This document shows, one piece after another, positions 17,515 through 26,424 of a stretch of DNA of 64,000 bases; position 1 is the stretch's first letter; every line of letters begins with the position of its first letter. The DNA comes from Polyangiaceae bacterium (GTDB lineage Bacteria > Myxococcota_A > Polyangia > Polyangiales > Polyangiaceae). The notes below the pieces were generated by a model. The model was not told the DNA's origin. It saw only the letters and a list, made by a program, of their open reading frames with translations, and ran no database searches. The DNA is taken from contig JADJRH010000011.1 in assembly GCA_016712345.1 (NCBI GenBank), positions 4,960,001 through 5,024,000 of the forward strand, given 5' to 3'. The position numbers and the translations under genes are program-made.

Positions 17515-19562
17515 TGAAAGGGCCTATTGGTAAGGTACACCGCTCGCGGGTTGAACCGCGTGGGAATGTTCCCATTTGCGGATGGGTTCATGAACAAGCA
17601 GGCGCCCCCGCTCTGCCGGTGGTGAAACGGGTTATACCAACGTCTCAAATTACCGGCCGCAACGTGCTTTCACTTGTTTCGCCAAAGGACGAGGCCCCAA
17701 CCCTTCTTATGTTGGGGACAAATCCGCCCGCTGCGCTGCTGGATACGTTGGCAGAACAATCAGGCACAACACGAAGGGTATATGTGCTCATGTCAAGCGA
17801 TCTTGACCTTGGCGGATGGGCGGACGACCCGAAAAATCGACAAGCCTTTCGTCTTAGGGGCTCCAATGTGCTTTTTCACCAGGCACCCGAGGTTCCGGCG
17901 AACGCCATGTTGGTAGGTCGCGGTGAGCGGGGTGTTTTGTGGTTGGGACGTCAGGGGAAGGAGCAATGGGTGTTACCATTGAACAATGAGCAGGCTCAAT
18001 CGCTGTTTGAGATCTTTCTTCATTGGTTTTGGAGCCGTTCTACCCATCGGGCCTTTTCACCCGCGCCCCTGAAGTTTGAAAAAGTCCCTCCCCAGCCGTT
18101 TGACACCGCCAATCCCACAAACGGCCCAATTCAGGTGCTCGCTCCCAACGTCTCGTTATCCTCGAACGGTGCCCATACCCTCTGCCTGCCACATTCATTG
18201 GACTCGCTCAGCGCCGCGCGCTTGATACTGGTGGGCCCGTCAGGTCACGAGCATTCCACACTAAAGCAGCTCTCTTCAAGTGGATGTCTCGCCGTTTCAA
18301 ACGATGCCGAGCTTCCGCCGTTTTGTCTGACCAGCAACGGCGGTCATGTTTCGGCATTTTCGAGTCAGATAGTTCTTCAGGTCAGGTTGGATGATGGCCA
18401 GTCTCAGGAGTTTTCCGCGCTCGCTCATACCGCGGCGCAGAAAGCGTGTTGGAGGTTTCACCCGGCTTCCCCATTGGGCGAACTCCAACACAAAGAAGTG
18501 TGGCTCGCGGGCGCAAAAGCACCTGAATTGCCGGCCCCGGAAGTGGATCTACCCATAGCGCCGGCAGCGGTGGACACGTTGAAGGCGGCTGAAGACGCCG
18601 AACCTTTGACATGGCCAAAAGCTCCAGCGCTTGCTCTTTCAGTCAAATATCAGTGGACAATATTACCTCCCCGAGCGCCTCAAAAAACATCCGATGACAA
18701 ACTGGTTATCCAGTGGCAAGCGTTGGATCAACAGGCTAAAGAACGCCTGGACTTGGTGGCAAAATCGCTCGATTTCACTGAGAAACACGCGTCCAATGTG
18801 CTGAAACTACTTTCGACGCTTGTGGCTCCCTTCTTGGGGTACGAGCGCAGTCGAACCGAGCAAAAAAAGAAACTGGAAGGTTTGAAAAAATCGCCACCGT
18901 CGAGTCTCGGTCCCACTCAAGCTGTCCAATTCTTTCGGGAGCTACGCGCTCTTGAAAGGGAAGCAACGGCGCTCGACAAACAGCAGCGTGATGAAGAGCA
19001 TAAAGAGCTGGAACGGCTTCGTGAAGAGGACGAAAGAACTCAATGGCAAGTGGAGAAAAACGACAACTCCGAACTGCTGGAGCGCAAAAAGACAGAGCGA
19101 ACTCAATTGGCGGCCGAGGAAACGAAGCTCAAGTCTCAACTGGAAAAAGCAGCCGCGGATTTAAAGGCAGCGCCGGATGGCCCAGAAAAGAAGGATCTGT
19201 ACGCGACGACAAAGAAAGCGGAAGACGACCTGAAGGAGTTGAAAAAAAAGCTCCAAGCCCTCGACGCGGAGATTCGGCAGCTTGATGAAAAGGTACACAA
19301 GCCTTTTCAGTTTACGCCGGCCAAACAACAGTCAACGGCGAGCCCCCATCATTCCAAAGAAAAGGGGCCGCTGTTTGTTCCGCCGAAAGATGCCGCTGCG
19401 ACCGAAGTTATCCCCGGTGAAGCGCTGCCCGCTGTGGGAACGCTGAAATTGGAGGGCAAACAGCGATTTTTGATTATCAAACAATGGGAAGATCTACCCA
19501 CGGGTGAAGCGGAAGCAACCCGGCTTCACGCTCGCCTTGTGGCTCCACCGGAGGGCACATGA
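17511..19562 (+). CDS. Large unrecognised coiled-coil protein of the AAA+/helicase operon (subunit 4)
   Basis: 683 residues. Residues ~1-200 look globular and alternate strands and helices (VYVLMSSDLDLGGW, MLVGRGERGVLWLG, SLFEIFLHWFWSRS). The overall rhythm resembles a phospholipase-D-like half, but no HxKxxxxD motif is present. Residues ~200-400 are mixed, and ~430-590 form a strongly charged coiled coil (EHKELERLREEDERTQ, AEETKLKSQLEKAAAD). The tail is Pro/Lys-rich. The first ATG overlaps the upstream stop; a second ATG follows immediately. It likely acts as a scaffold, but this is inference from the coiled coil and operon position. Confidence 0.72.
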   Translation: MMKGPIGKVHRSRVEPRGNVPICGWVHEQAGAPALPVVKRVIPTSQITGRNVLSLVSPKDEAPTLLMLGTNPPAALLDTLAEQSGTTRRVYVLMSSDLDLGGWADDPKNRQAFRLRGSNVLFHQAPEVPANAMLVGRGERGVLWLGRQGKEQWVLPLNNEQAQSLFEIFLHWFWSRSTHRAFSPAPLKFEKVPPQPFDTANPTNGPIQVLAPNVSLSSNGAHTLCLPHSLDSLSAARLILVGPSGHEHSTLKQLSSSGCLAVSNDAELPPFCLTSNGGHVSAFSSQIVLQVRLDDGQSQEFSALAHTAAQKACWRFHPASPLGELQHKEVWLAGAKAPELPAPEVDLPIAPAAVDTLKAAEDAEPLTWPKAPALALSVKYQWTILPPRAPQKTSDDKLVIQWQALDQQAKERLDLVAKSLDFTEKHASNVLKLLSTLVAPFLGYERSRTEQKKKLEGLKKSPPSSLGPTQAVQFFRELRALEREATALDKQQRDEEHKELERLREEDERTQWQVEKNDNSELLERKKTERTQLAAEETKLKSQLEKAAADLKAAPDGPEKKDLYATTKKAEDDLKELKKKLQALDAEIRQLDEKVHKPFQFTPAKQQSTASPHHSKEKGPLFVPPKDAAATEVIPGEALPAVGTLKLEGKQRFLIIKQWEDLPTGEAEATRLHARLVAPPEGT

Positions 19563-19768
19563 AAGAACAACGCATTGTTATTGACATCAACCCCGAGGGC
19601 CGCATCAGCGCCGATGCCGACGGTTTCACGGGAGATATGTGTATTAAAGACCTTGAAAAACTGCTTGACGGCTTGGCCCCGGGTGAACGCACAACAACAC
19701 GTAAACCCGACAAAACACCGGCCAAGACCGCTGCAAAGGCCAACCTGGGTCAGGGGAAAAAGCCATGA
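19559..19768 (+). CDS. DUF2997-like small protein
   Basis: 69 residues. The core RIVIDINPEGRISADADGFTGDMCIKDLEKLLDGL fits the DUF2997 pattern: a beta-hairpin with Gly, then GFxGxxC and a helix. The remaining tail is Lys/Thr/Ala-rich and probably disordered. DUF2997 proteins are recalled as neighbours of DUF1257/Ycf35 and Ycf46-like ATPases in other bacteria, which is exactly the arrangement here. The biochemical role is unknown. Starts and stops overlap the flanking genes by 4 nt. Confidence 0.8.
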   Translation: MKEQRIVIDINPEGRISADADGFTGDMCIKDLEKLLDGLAPGERTTTRKPDKTPAKTAAKANLGQGKKP

Positions 19769-20259
19769 GTGCGTATATCGAAATGCTCACCCCAATGGTT
19801 GACAAGCGCTGTTTGTTGCTGGCGCTTGCGGATGTGGGCTTTGGGTCCGATAAGGTTCAAGCGCACGAGACTGCCCTTCGCTTAACAGGGTACGAGGGTG
19901 GCGCTCGGGCTCAAACAGCGGAGATTGTGATCGGGCGACAACATCTGTCAGGCGCGAGCAATGACCTCGGATTCACGCGAAGTGCCACGGGGTATAAACT
20001 CGTTGTGAGCGACTTTGACCGACGCGCGTTCGGCGCGCCATGGTTGACTCAACTCGTGGGTAGGTACAATCACCATGTGCGAGTGATGGAAGAACGCGCC
20101 GCTGAAGAAGAACGACGCAGGATGGAAGAACAGCGCAGGGAGCTTGTGGAAGCGCAGCGCCAAGCCATTTTTGAACGCGCCAAAAAACTTGGTTATCAGG
20201 TGACCGAAAAGCGCGAAGCCGACAAGGTGCGTTTGGTGCTTGTCAAAAGGGTATATTGA
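19765..20259 (+). CDS. DUF1257 (Ycf35-like) protein
   Basis: 164 residues. The first ~110 residues match the DUF1257/Ycf35 rhythm: an N-terminal region beginning MSAYIEMLTPMVDKRCLLLALADVGF, then a middle strand run AEIVIGRQ, LGFTRSATGYKLVVSDFD and a helix (WLTQLVGRYNHHVRVMEE). A long charged helix (EERAAEEERRRMEEQRRELV) and a final strand follow, which is the typical end of the family. The function of Ycf35 is unknown, though it is retained in plastids and cyanobacteria. It overlaps DUF2997 by 4 nt and the radical-SAM gene by 1 nt, so all are translated together. Confidence 0.82.
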   Translation: MSAYIEMLTPMVDKRCLLLALADVGFGSDKVQAHETALRLTGYEGGARAQTAEIVIGRQHLSGASNDLGFTRSATGYKLVVSDFDRRAFGAPWLTQLVGRYNHHVRVMEERAAEEERRRMEEQRRELVEAQRQAIFERAKKLGYQVTEKREADKVRLVLVKRVY

Positions 20260-20867
20260 TGCAGCTCAACGTTGCGCGGACACTTGTCCGCAGCTCGGCC
20301 AACGGGCCCGGTGAACGGTTCGTTGTGTGGGTGCAAGGCTGTCCACTCGCGTGCCGGGGGTGTTGGAACCCCGACACTTGGAGTTTCGCCCAACGCACGG
20401 TGGTAGATATCGACACGCTGACCCGAGAAATCCTCGGCACACCCAACATTGACGGCGTGACGTTCACGGGCGGAGAGCCTTTTGCGCAGGTGGCTCCACT
20501 GGCAGAGCTGGCAAGACGTGTTCGGGCGCACGCGATGAGCGTGGTGGCCTTTACAGGGTACACATTGGATGAACTTCTGTCCTTCGATGCGCGGGCTTTG
20601 CTGAGTCAGGTTGACCTATTGATTGCCGGCAGATACGATCAAACGCAGCGCGCGATGTTGCCCGGTTGGAGAAGCTCGCGCAACCAAACGCTCCATTTTC
20701 TGACCAACCGATTTTCTGAATTGGATGTGGAGGAAACGGCGGTGGCCGAAGTGCACGTGGAGGCGGATGGTAAGGTGGTTGTTACCGGATTTCCTGAAGA
20801 GGGGGCGGCGAGTATTGCGGGGGGTTTGCGGGATGACGGCCGTCGAACAGCGGGCACGTTGGGATAA
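20259..20867 (+). CDS. Radical-SAM activase-like protein (NrdG/PflA-like, 4Fe-4S)
   Basis: 202 residues. The cluster motif CPLACRGCWN (CxxxCxxC) and the SAM-binding GG motif VTFTGGEPFAQ are intact, with later strands VVAFTGYTLDEL and DLLIAGRYDQTQ. This is the shape of glycyl-radical activases such as NrdG. No glycyl-radical enzyme gene is in the window, so its substrate is presumably another product of this operon. ATG 20259 shares an A with the upstream TGA stop; a TTG three bases earlier is possible. It ends the seven-gene operon; a 180-bp gap follows. Confidence 0.85.
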   Translation: MQLNVARTLVRSSANGPGERFVVWVQGCPLACRGCWNPDTWSFAQRTVVDIDTLTREILGTPNIDGVTFTGGEPFAQVAPLAELARRVRAHAMSVVAFTGYTLDELLSFDARALLSQVDLLIAGRYDQTQRAMLPGWRSSRNQTLHFLTNRFSELDVEETAVAEVHVEADGKVVVTGFPEEGAASIAGGLRDDGRRTAGTLG

Positions 20868-21047
20868 CGATCGACATCGGCTTCTTGCAGACTCGGCGAT
20901 TGCTCAGACTTCCATTCGCAGGGAGACGCGGTCAATAGGCACGAGCTTGCCTTTTTCGTCGCGCACCTCGGTGATACCTTACCCGCGGTTTCGGTGCGAA
21001 CAAACGGGCCCCTTCACGAAGTCGCTTGCCAAACCTCAACTTCTGGT

Positions 21048-22079
21048 ATGGTGCGCGTCGTGACGAAGCCTCGCACGTCCCCAACAGTTGTTATGCCCAC
21101 TCCAACACCAACACCGGCGCCCGCTGCCGAAGCCGCTCCGCCCGAGCCGAGACGCAGGCGAATTGTGGTGGCTCCCAAAGTGGCCGCGATGATGAATGCG
21201 CCTGAGCCGCCGCCGGCTCCACCGCCGAAACCTGCCGCGCGCGGTCGGCGAAAAGCGGCAGAACCGCCGCCTGCACCGGCGCCTATAGTGCCTGCACCCT
21301 TGCAAAGCACAACGCTTGTGAAGCTTGAGCGGGGTAGAAGAACGGCGCAGGCCCTCGCGGCGAGTGAGCCGGCGCCGGAACCCTTGAAAACGTCGGCCCC
21401 GGCAAAAGCATCGATTGTGAAAGTGGGGCAGCCCCCGCCGCTCACGAACGATGAAAAGCGCAGGTTGGCCGAGGCGGTGCGGATCGGTGAAGAGACGCGC
21501 GATCAGGCCGAGGGTGCGCTGGTGAGCTACGGGCGTTGGCTGCTTGTAAATGTGTTTGAAGACGATTCCACAGAGGCGATCGAAAACAAGCGGTCAAATC
21601 CGGTTTGGCACGCGTTGCTCGATCTCGCCGATGGGCCGAAGTTGAGATTGAGTCGCACGTCGCTTCACTTGGCTGTGCAGATTGCAGCGTATGACAAGCG
21701 CCTGAACGATGAAGCGTTTCGTGCGCTGGATGTGACGCGCAAGCGCATGTTGTTGCCACTCGGGGATGACAAGAAGATTCGCGATGCGGCTCAACACGTG
21801 TCGTCGATAAAGCTCACAGCGGCTGCAACACAGGCGTATGTGCGCGCCCAACTCGCGGAAGAGGGTCAAACTCCCATTCTGCGTATGACGCCGAAGGCGG
21901 CGCGCGCGCGGATCACTCGCGCGGCGAAACCGTTCACCGACAAAGCGGTGCTCGGCAAATGGCGTTCGCAGCTTTCTGAGTTGACGGGTACGCCGCGACA
22001 AGAGGCTTTGAACGAACTGAAGGCCATTGCCAAAGCGGTGGCGGACCTCATGGCGGCGCTGCAAAAGAGCAGCGGCTGA
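21048..22079 (+). CDS. Hypothetical protein with Ala/Pro-rich disordered N-terminus
   Basis: About 343 residues. The first ~130 are Ala/Pro/Thr/Glu low-complexity (PPPAPPPKPAARGRRK), probably disordered and basic. The C-terminal ~210 residues are helical (RLAEAVRIGEETRDQAEGAL, RLSRTSLHLAVQIAAYDK, HVSSIKLTAAATQAYVRAQL), with a spacing that suggests a DNA-binding or partner-binding helical domain. I recognise no family. It is 180 bp downstream of the radical-SAM gene on the same strand, so it may be independently expressed. The ATG at 21048 was chosen over 20994. Confidence 0.65.
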   Translation: MVRVVTKPRTSPTVVMPTPTPTPAPAAEAAPPEPRRRRIVVAPKVAAMMNAPEPPPAPPPKPAARGRRKAAEPPPAPAPIVPAPLQSTTLVKLERGRRTAQALAASEPAPEPLKTSAPAKASIVKVGQPPPLTNDEKRRLAEAVRIGEETRDQAEGALVSYGRWLLVNVFEDDSTEAIENKRSNPVWHALLDLADGPKLRLSRTSLHLAVQIAAYDKRLNDEAFRALDVTRKRMLLPLGDDKKIRDAAQHVSSIKLTAAATQAYVRAQLAEEGQTPILRMTPKAARARITRAAKPFTDKAVLGKWRSQLSELTGTPRQEALNELKAIAKAVADLMAALQKSSG

Positions 22080-22313
22080 GTCGAGTTTTAAAGGCTTTGC
22101 TCACATGGGCAGTGTTTGTTAGTTCCGCCTCGCGTTGTTGTTTCAACCCGGCAACGCGGGGCAATCTCGCATCAATGGCACGCTGGGCGAAAACGCCCAA
22201 AAGCCGTTGTGCTGAGTTTCAGTGGCACTGTTCGTTCGCGCGTGTGAACGAGCACTGACTGAACTCTGGCCGCTCAGGCTGCCAACCTCTGCAAAGTGGC
22301 AGAAAGCCGGTGT

Positions 22314-22883
22314 TCACCGTCTCGGCGGGGAGCGGCCGATTTTGCGTTGAAGCGATCTGCGATGCATGCGCAGGCGGCGCGCGGCTTCAGAGATGTTGCC
22401 GCCGCAATCGGCAACGACGCGTTGCAGGTATTCATACTCTACTCGGTCGAGCGACGGCACTTCATCGTCGGAAGATTCTTCTTTGGCGATGCCCAGAAGG
22501 GCTTTTTCGCAGGCGGGAGCGTCGGCCGGTTTCATCAGGTAATCAACGGCCCCAGCGCGCATTGCGGAGACTGCGTTGGCAATGGTTCCGTAACCGGTGA
22601 GCACCACAATGCGTGTTCCATCGTCGATGGACTTGAGAGTTGAGCAGAGTTCAATGCCACTTTTGCCGGGCATGCGAACGTCGACCAGTGCGTACTCAAA
22701 TACGTGCTCTCGGGCGAGCGTTTCGGCCTCGGAGGCGTTGGATGCAAGGGTGACATGAAAGCCGCGTCGGCCCATGGCGCGGCCGATGGCGAGGCGAAAC
22801 GGTTCATCGTCGTCGACGATGAGGAGGGTTGGTTCAGCCGGGGGACGGCTTGTGTCGTTGGGAGGTTCGGAAGGTGAAGTCAT
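22314..22883 (-). CDS. regA: RegA/PrrA/ActR-type response regulator
   Basis: 189 residues. The receiver domain has LLIVDDDEPFR (acidic pocket), phosphoacceptor Asp in YALVDVRMPGKSG, VVLTGYG and the conserved Lys in DYLMKPAD. A short linker leads to a Fis-type helix-turn-helix NISEAARRLRMHRRSLQRKIG, which closely resembles the RegA/PrrA/ActR C-terminus. It should activate transcription on phosphorylation by the cognate kinase encoded just upstream on the same strand (22920-24254, 36-bp gap). In other bacteria the pair controls respiratory and redox genes; target genes here are unknown. Confidence 0.88.
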   Translation of the reverse strand: MTSPSEPPNDTSRPPAEPTLLIVDDDEPFRLAIGRAMGRRGFHVTLASNASEAETLAREHVFEYALVDVRMPGKSGIELCSTLKSIDDGTRIVVLTGYGTIANAVSAMRAGAVDYLMKPADAPACEKALLGIAKEESSDDEVPSLDRVEYEYLQRVVADCGGNISEAARRLRMHRRSLQRKIGRSPPRR

Positions 22884-22919
22884 TGTGAGTTGTGGTTGGC
22901 TGCCCTTGACCGATGGTGA

Positions 22920-24254
22920 CTACTCCGCGGCGTTGGCGAACGCGGGAAGGGTGGAAGACACAGGTTGGGAAGTGGTGGGTAGATTGATGGTTGCGCGCGC
23001 ACCGCCGTTGGGAAGATTTTCTACCCGTAAGGTTCCGCCCACGGGCTCCAAAAGGCCGCGCGCCAGGTATAAACCCAAGCCCATCCCCTGCCCCGGTTCT
23101 TTGGTTGTTAAAAATGGCTCACCGAGCTTTTCGAGGAGGTGTTCGGCCACGCCGGTTCCGCGGTCTTCAACAGTGATCGTGGCCCGCCCATCTTCGGCCC
23201 GCAATTGAATGACGAGCGGCGCTGTTGTCGCAGCGGCCTGCGTTGCGAAGTTGGCATTGTCGAGCACAACGCTTAAAACTTGACTGTACTCGTCAGCCGC
23301 AATGGGCGCCCATACAGGCGTGTCGGTTAGATGGACCTGGAGCCGCGTATTTGGGTGAGCGGTTTGCCACTCGGCCAAGAGGTCATGGGTAGAGTCGACG
23401 AGATTGAGAGGGTCTACCGCGGCACGCGACGCATGGGCGGCGGTTTGCATTCTGGTCACCACGTCGCGGCAACGCGACACGGCGGCTCGAATGGCTTGAG
23501 CGTGGCTTTGAGTTTCATCGGCGGAGAGATCTCCTTCTGAAATCTCGCCTGCGAGCACGGCAATGGTGCCGAGAGGTGTACCCAATTCGTGCGCGGTGCC
23601 GGCCGCAAGTGTACCCAGCGATGCGAAACGTGCGGCGTGTTCGGCACTGCGCCGCAGGCGAAGAATTTCCTGTTCGCGCGCTTCAAGTGCCTGACGGATC
23701 CGGGTCACGAAGAAGGCCACAAGACCGGCGCACAAGACGAATGCCATCCACATGCCGTAGAGATGGGCCGAAAAACTTCCGTCGCGGGCGTGGGCGGCGC
23801 AACACGACCCGGCGGGTACCAAAAATAAGCCGGCAAACACAGCCGCGGCCAAAACGGAGAGCGCAAAGGTGAGCGTTGCGGGCAACACCGCCGCGGCAAG
23901 CGCAACATGAACCAAAAACAGCGCGCTGAACGGGTTGGCCGCTCCGCCGGAAGCGGCAAGCACAACTCCGATAGCCACTAGGTCAAACGCGACAAAAGCG
24001 GCAACAAGGCGCGGTCCGGCTCGCCCGGATGCCTTCGTGATAAAGCTGTTTGCGGCAAGATTAAAAAGCGCTGCAACCGCCACCGCGGGGAGCGCGATTT
24101 GATACTGAACGTGAAATCCGAATAGTTGCTCACCCACGGGGAGGGTGCACGCAAGCAGCGCAAACGCGACCCACCGCAGGCTGACAAGCCAGCGATGAAC
24201 AATGGCGTGGGGGGCTTTTTCGGCCGGGGTGGTGCGCACGATTGGCCTCTTCAT
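22920..24254 (-). CDS. regB: RegB/PrrB/ActS-type membrane sensor histidine kinase
   Basis: About 444 residues. Six hydrophobic segments (residues ~15-190) contain ASGGAANPFSALF, the GGxxNPF quinone-binding heptapeptide of RegB. A dimerisation/phosphoacceptor helix follows with the H-box GTAHELGTPLG. The ATPase domain has N-box DNANFATQA, ITVEDRGTG and GMGLGLYLARG. RegB senses the redox state of the membrane quinone pool and phosphorylates RegA. The ATG at 24254 removes a low-quality 132-codon extension that overlaps the divergent gene. It precedes and is probably cotranscribed with the response regulator. Confidence 0.9.
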   Translation of the reverse strand: MKRPIVRTTPAEKAPHAIVHRWLVSLRWVAFALLACTLPVGEQLFGFHVQYQIALPAVAVAALFNLAANSFITKASGRAGPRLVAAFVAFDLVAIGVVLAASGGAANPFSALFLVHVALAAAVLPATLTFALSVLAAAVFAGLFLVPAGSCCAAHARDGSFSAHLYGMWMAFVLCAGLVAFFVTRIRQALEAREQEILRLRRSAEHAARFASLGTLAAGTAHELGTPLGTIAVLAGEISEGDLSADETQSHAQAIRAAVSRCRDVVTRMQTAAHASRAAVDPLNLVDSTHDLLAEWQTAHPNTRLQVHLTDTPVWAPIAADEYSQVLSVVLDNANFATQAAATTAPLVIQLRAEDGRATITVEDRGTGVAEHLLEKLGEPFLTTKEPGQGMGLGLYLARGLLEPVGGTLRVENLPNGGARATINLPTTSQPVSSTLPAFANAAE

Positions 24255-24378
24255 AATCTTAATCCAGGTTCGCGCGGTGCGACAACTTGACGCGATTTGG
24301 TCCGGCGCGCCGGACGGTTGCGCGGTTTCGTTGAGGTCTGCCACGAAGAGACAAGTTGGTGTATGGTAGCAGACCTCC

Positions 24379-26372
24379 ATGCGCGCCACACCCTCTCTTG
24401 TTTCTTTCGTCTTGATCGGATCGCTTTTTCTCTCGGCATGTGCGGACTCGGAGAGTACACAAGGTGGCACCACCACCACGGCGACCTCCACAGAAACGCC
24501 GACGCTCAATATTCCAGATGATCCCGATTGCGACCCGCTGGTTCCAGAAGTGTGCGGCATGCCATTTCCATCGAGCAAATGGCTCGCCGCTGACAGTTCA
24601 CGGGTGACGGGGTACACACTTTCGTTCGGGCCCACAACGTTGCCCGCCAATCAAAAAGGCAAACATGTGGACCCGGCGCCCTACAAGCGGCTTGATGGGT
24701 ATGGGGTGGGCGTTCCGGCGGTGGCTTTTTTTGCGGACTTGGACGGGAGCGATCTGCCGGATGAAACACGCATCGAAGAGAGTCTGACGGCCGACGCGCG
24801 CGTGATGATGTTTGAGGTAAGCGGCAATGTGGCAACGCGGGTGCCTTGTTTTGCCGAGATCGACAAGGCGGCCAAGTTTGATGAAGAGCGGTCGCTGATT
24901 GTTCGACCCGCGGTGATTCTAAAAGAGTCTACCCGGTATGTGGTGGCCATTCGAGGTCTCAAAAATTGGACGGTTCGGAGGTGCCGCCGAGTGATGCGTT
25001 TGTCGCGCTTCGAGACAAACGCGCGGCCGGAACACCTGTGGAAGATCGGGTGGAGCGCTTTGAGGAGATCTTTTCAGCATTGGAAGCAGCGGGGGTAGAA
25101 CGGTCAGGTTTGACCCTGGCGTGGGATTGGGTAACCGCTTCGAGTGATACGCTGCACGGTCCGCTTTTGAAAATGCGTGATGAAGCGTTTGCTGAATTGG
25201 GCGATGAGAGTCCGGTGTTTGAAGTGAAATCAATTGAAACGTACACCGTTGATCAAAACGCCGATATTGCCTATGAAGTGCTCGGTACATTTGATGTGCC
25301 GGACTACACAACCAAGATCAAGGTGGGGCCCCAGGACGCGTATGTCCTCAACTGGGGAGACGACAATCTACCCGTCAAGTCGGGCGTGTACAAGGCAGAA
25401 TTTCGGGCGCGCATTCCGCGCGGCGCGCTGACAGGAACACCGGCGACCGTGATCGTTCACGGCCATGGGTTGAATGGGACACACGGGCAAATTCGAGCGA
25501 GCCACTTTGACGAGCTTGCCAATCAAGAGAACATTGTGTTTGCGGGCTGCAACATGATCGGTATGTCGAGTGAAGACGTGTCGACCATTTTAGAAATGTT
25601 AAACGACTTGTCAGACTTTCCAGCGTTGGCGGACAGGCTTCATCAAGGGGTATTGGACCACGCGTTTTTGATCCGCGGGATGAAAACGGGTTTTGACAAA
25701 ATTCCAGAAGTGGCGGCTTCGGGCTTGGTGATTGACCCAACTCAAGTGTTTTACGGAGGCATTTCGCAGGGTGGAATTTATGGGGCTACCCACATGGCAA
25801 TGAGTCTCGATGTAACGCGGGGCCATTTGGGAGTGCCGGGAAATAACTATTCTACCCTGCTCCAGCGTTCGAGCGACTTTGGGCCTTTCTTTGTCATCTT
25901 AAACTTTATCTACCAAGATGCGCGCGCCCAGCAGGTGCTTCTGGGGGCGATTCAAAACTTGTGGGATCGCACCGATCCGGTGAGCCATTACCGTCACATT
26001 TCGGCGGAACCCTTCGCCGGAACACCGGCTCATCAGGTGCTTTTGGCGTCGGCCACTGCCGATTGGCAGGTGGCCCTGTTGACAAATGAAATAGCGGCTC
26101 GGAGCGACCTGGGTGTGGCGTTGATGTCCAACTACGGGCGACCGGTGTCATTGGTAGAAGAAACGCCTTACCCGCATGTGGGCTCGGGGATTGTCAATTA
26201 CAGCTTTGGCAATCCGTGGCCCGCGCCCGGGAACAAACCGCCCGTGGACGAAGTGGGTGATCCTCACGGCAAGCCTCGACAGTTGAAATGGCACAACGAC
26301 CAGATGATGCACTTTTATAGAACAGGTGAGATTATCGATGTGTGCGGCGGTGATGGGTGTACACCCGACTGA
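24379..26372 (+). pseudogene. Alpha/beta-hydrolase-like lipoprotein, interrupted by a one-base frameshift
   Basis: Two overlapping frames (24379-25098 and 24966-26372) join into one protein of about 660 residues. The N-terminal lipobox is LFLSAC. Frame 1 runs to GLKN and frame 2 continues DGSEVPPSDAFVAL after the run AAAAATTGG at 24961-24969, which fits a single missing T (a -1 shift). The second part has a hydrolase-like VIVHGHGLNGTHGQ and GGISQGGIYGATHMAMS (nucleophile-elbow-like GxSxGG). It is divergent from regB, with a 124-bp gap. It could be real decay, a sequence error, or (less likely, as no good slippery heptamer is seen) a programmed shift. Confidence 0.65.
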
Positions 26373-26424
26373 AGCGCTGCGTTTTTTGGGATGAAGCGAG
26401 ACGGGGCTGGGCGTTCTGCCGTGG

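Noticed and set aside
20904..20983. Short reverse-strand peptide (ITEVRDEKGKLVPIDRVSLRMEV) after the radical-SAM gene.
   Set aside because: It looks protein-like but is about 25 residues, has a stop just upstream, and no ribosome-binding site. It could be a gene remnant but cannot be supported.
24961..24969. Programmed -1 frameshift at AAAAATTGG in the hydrolase lipoprotein.
   Set aside because: The run does not form an X XXY YYZ slippery site in the upstream frame, and no stimulatory stem-loop was seen. A missing base is simpler.
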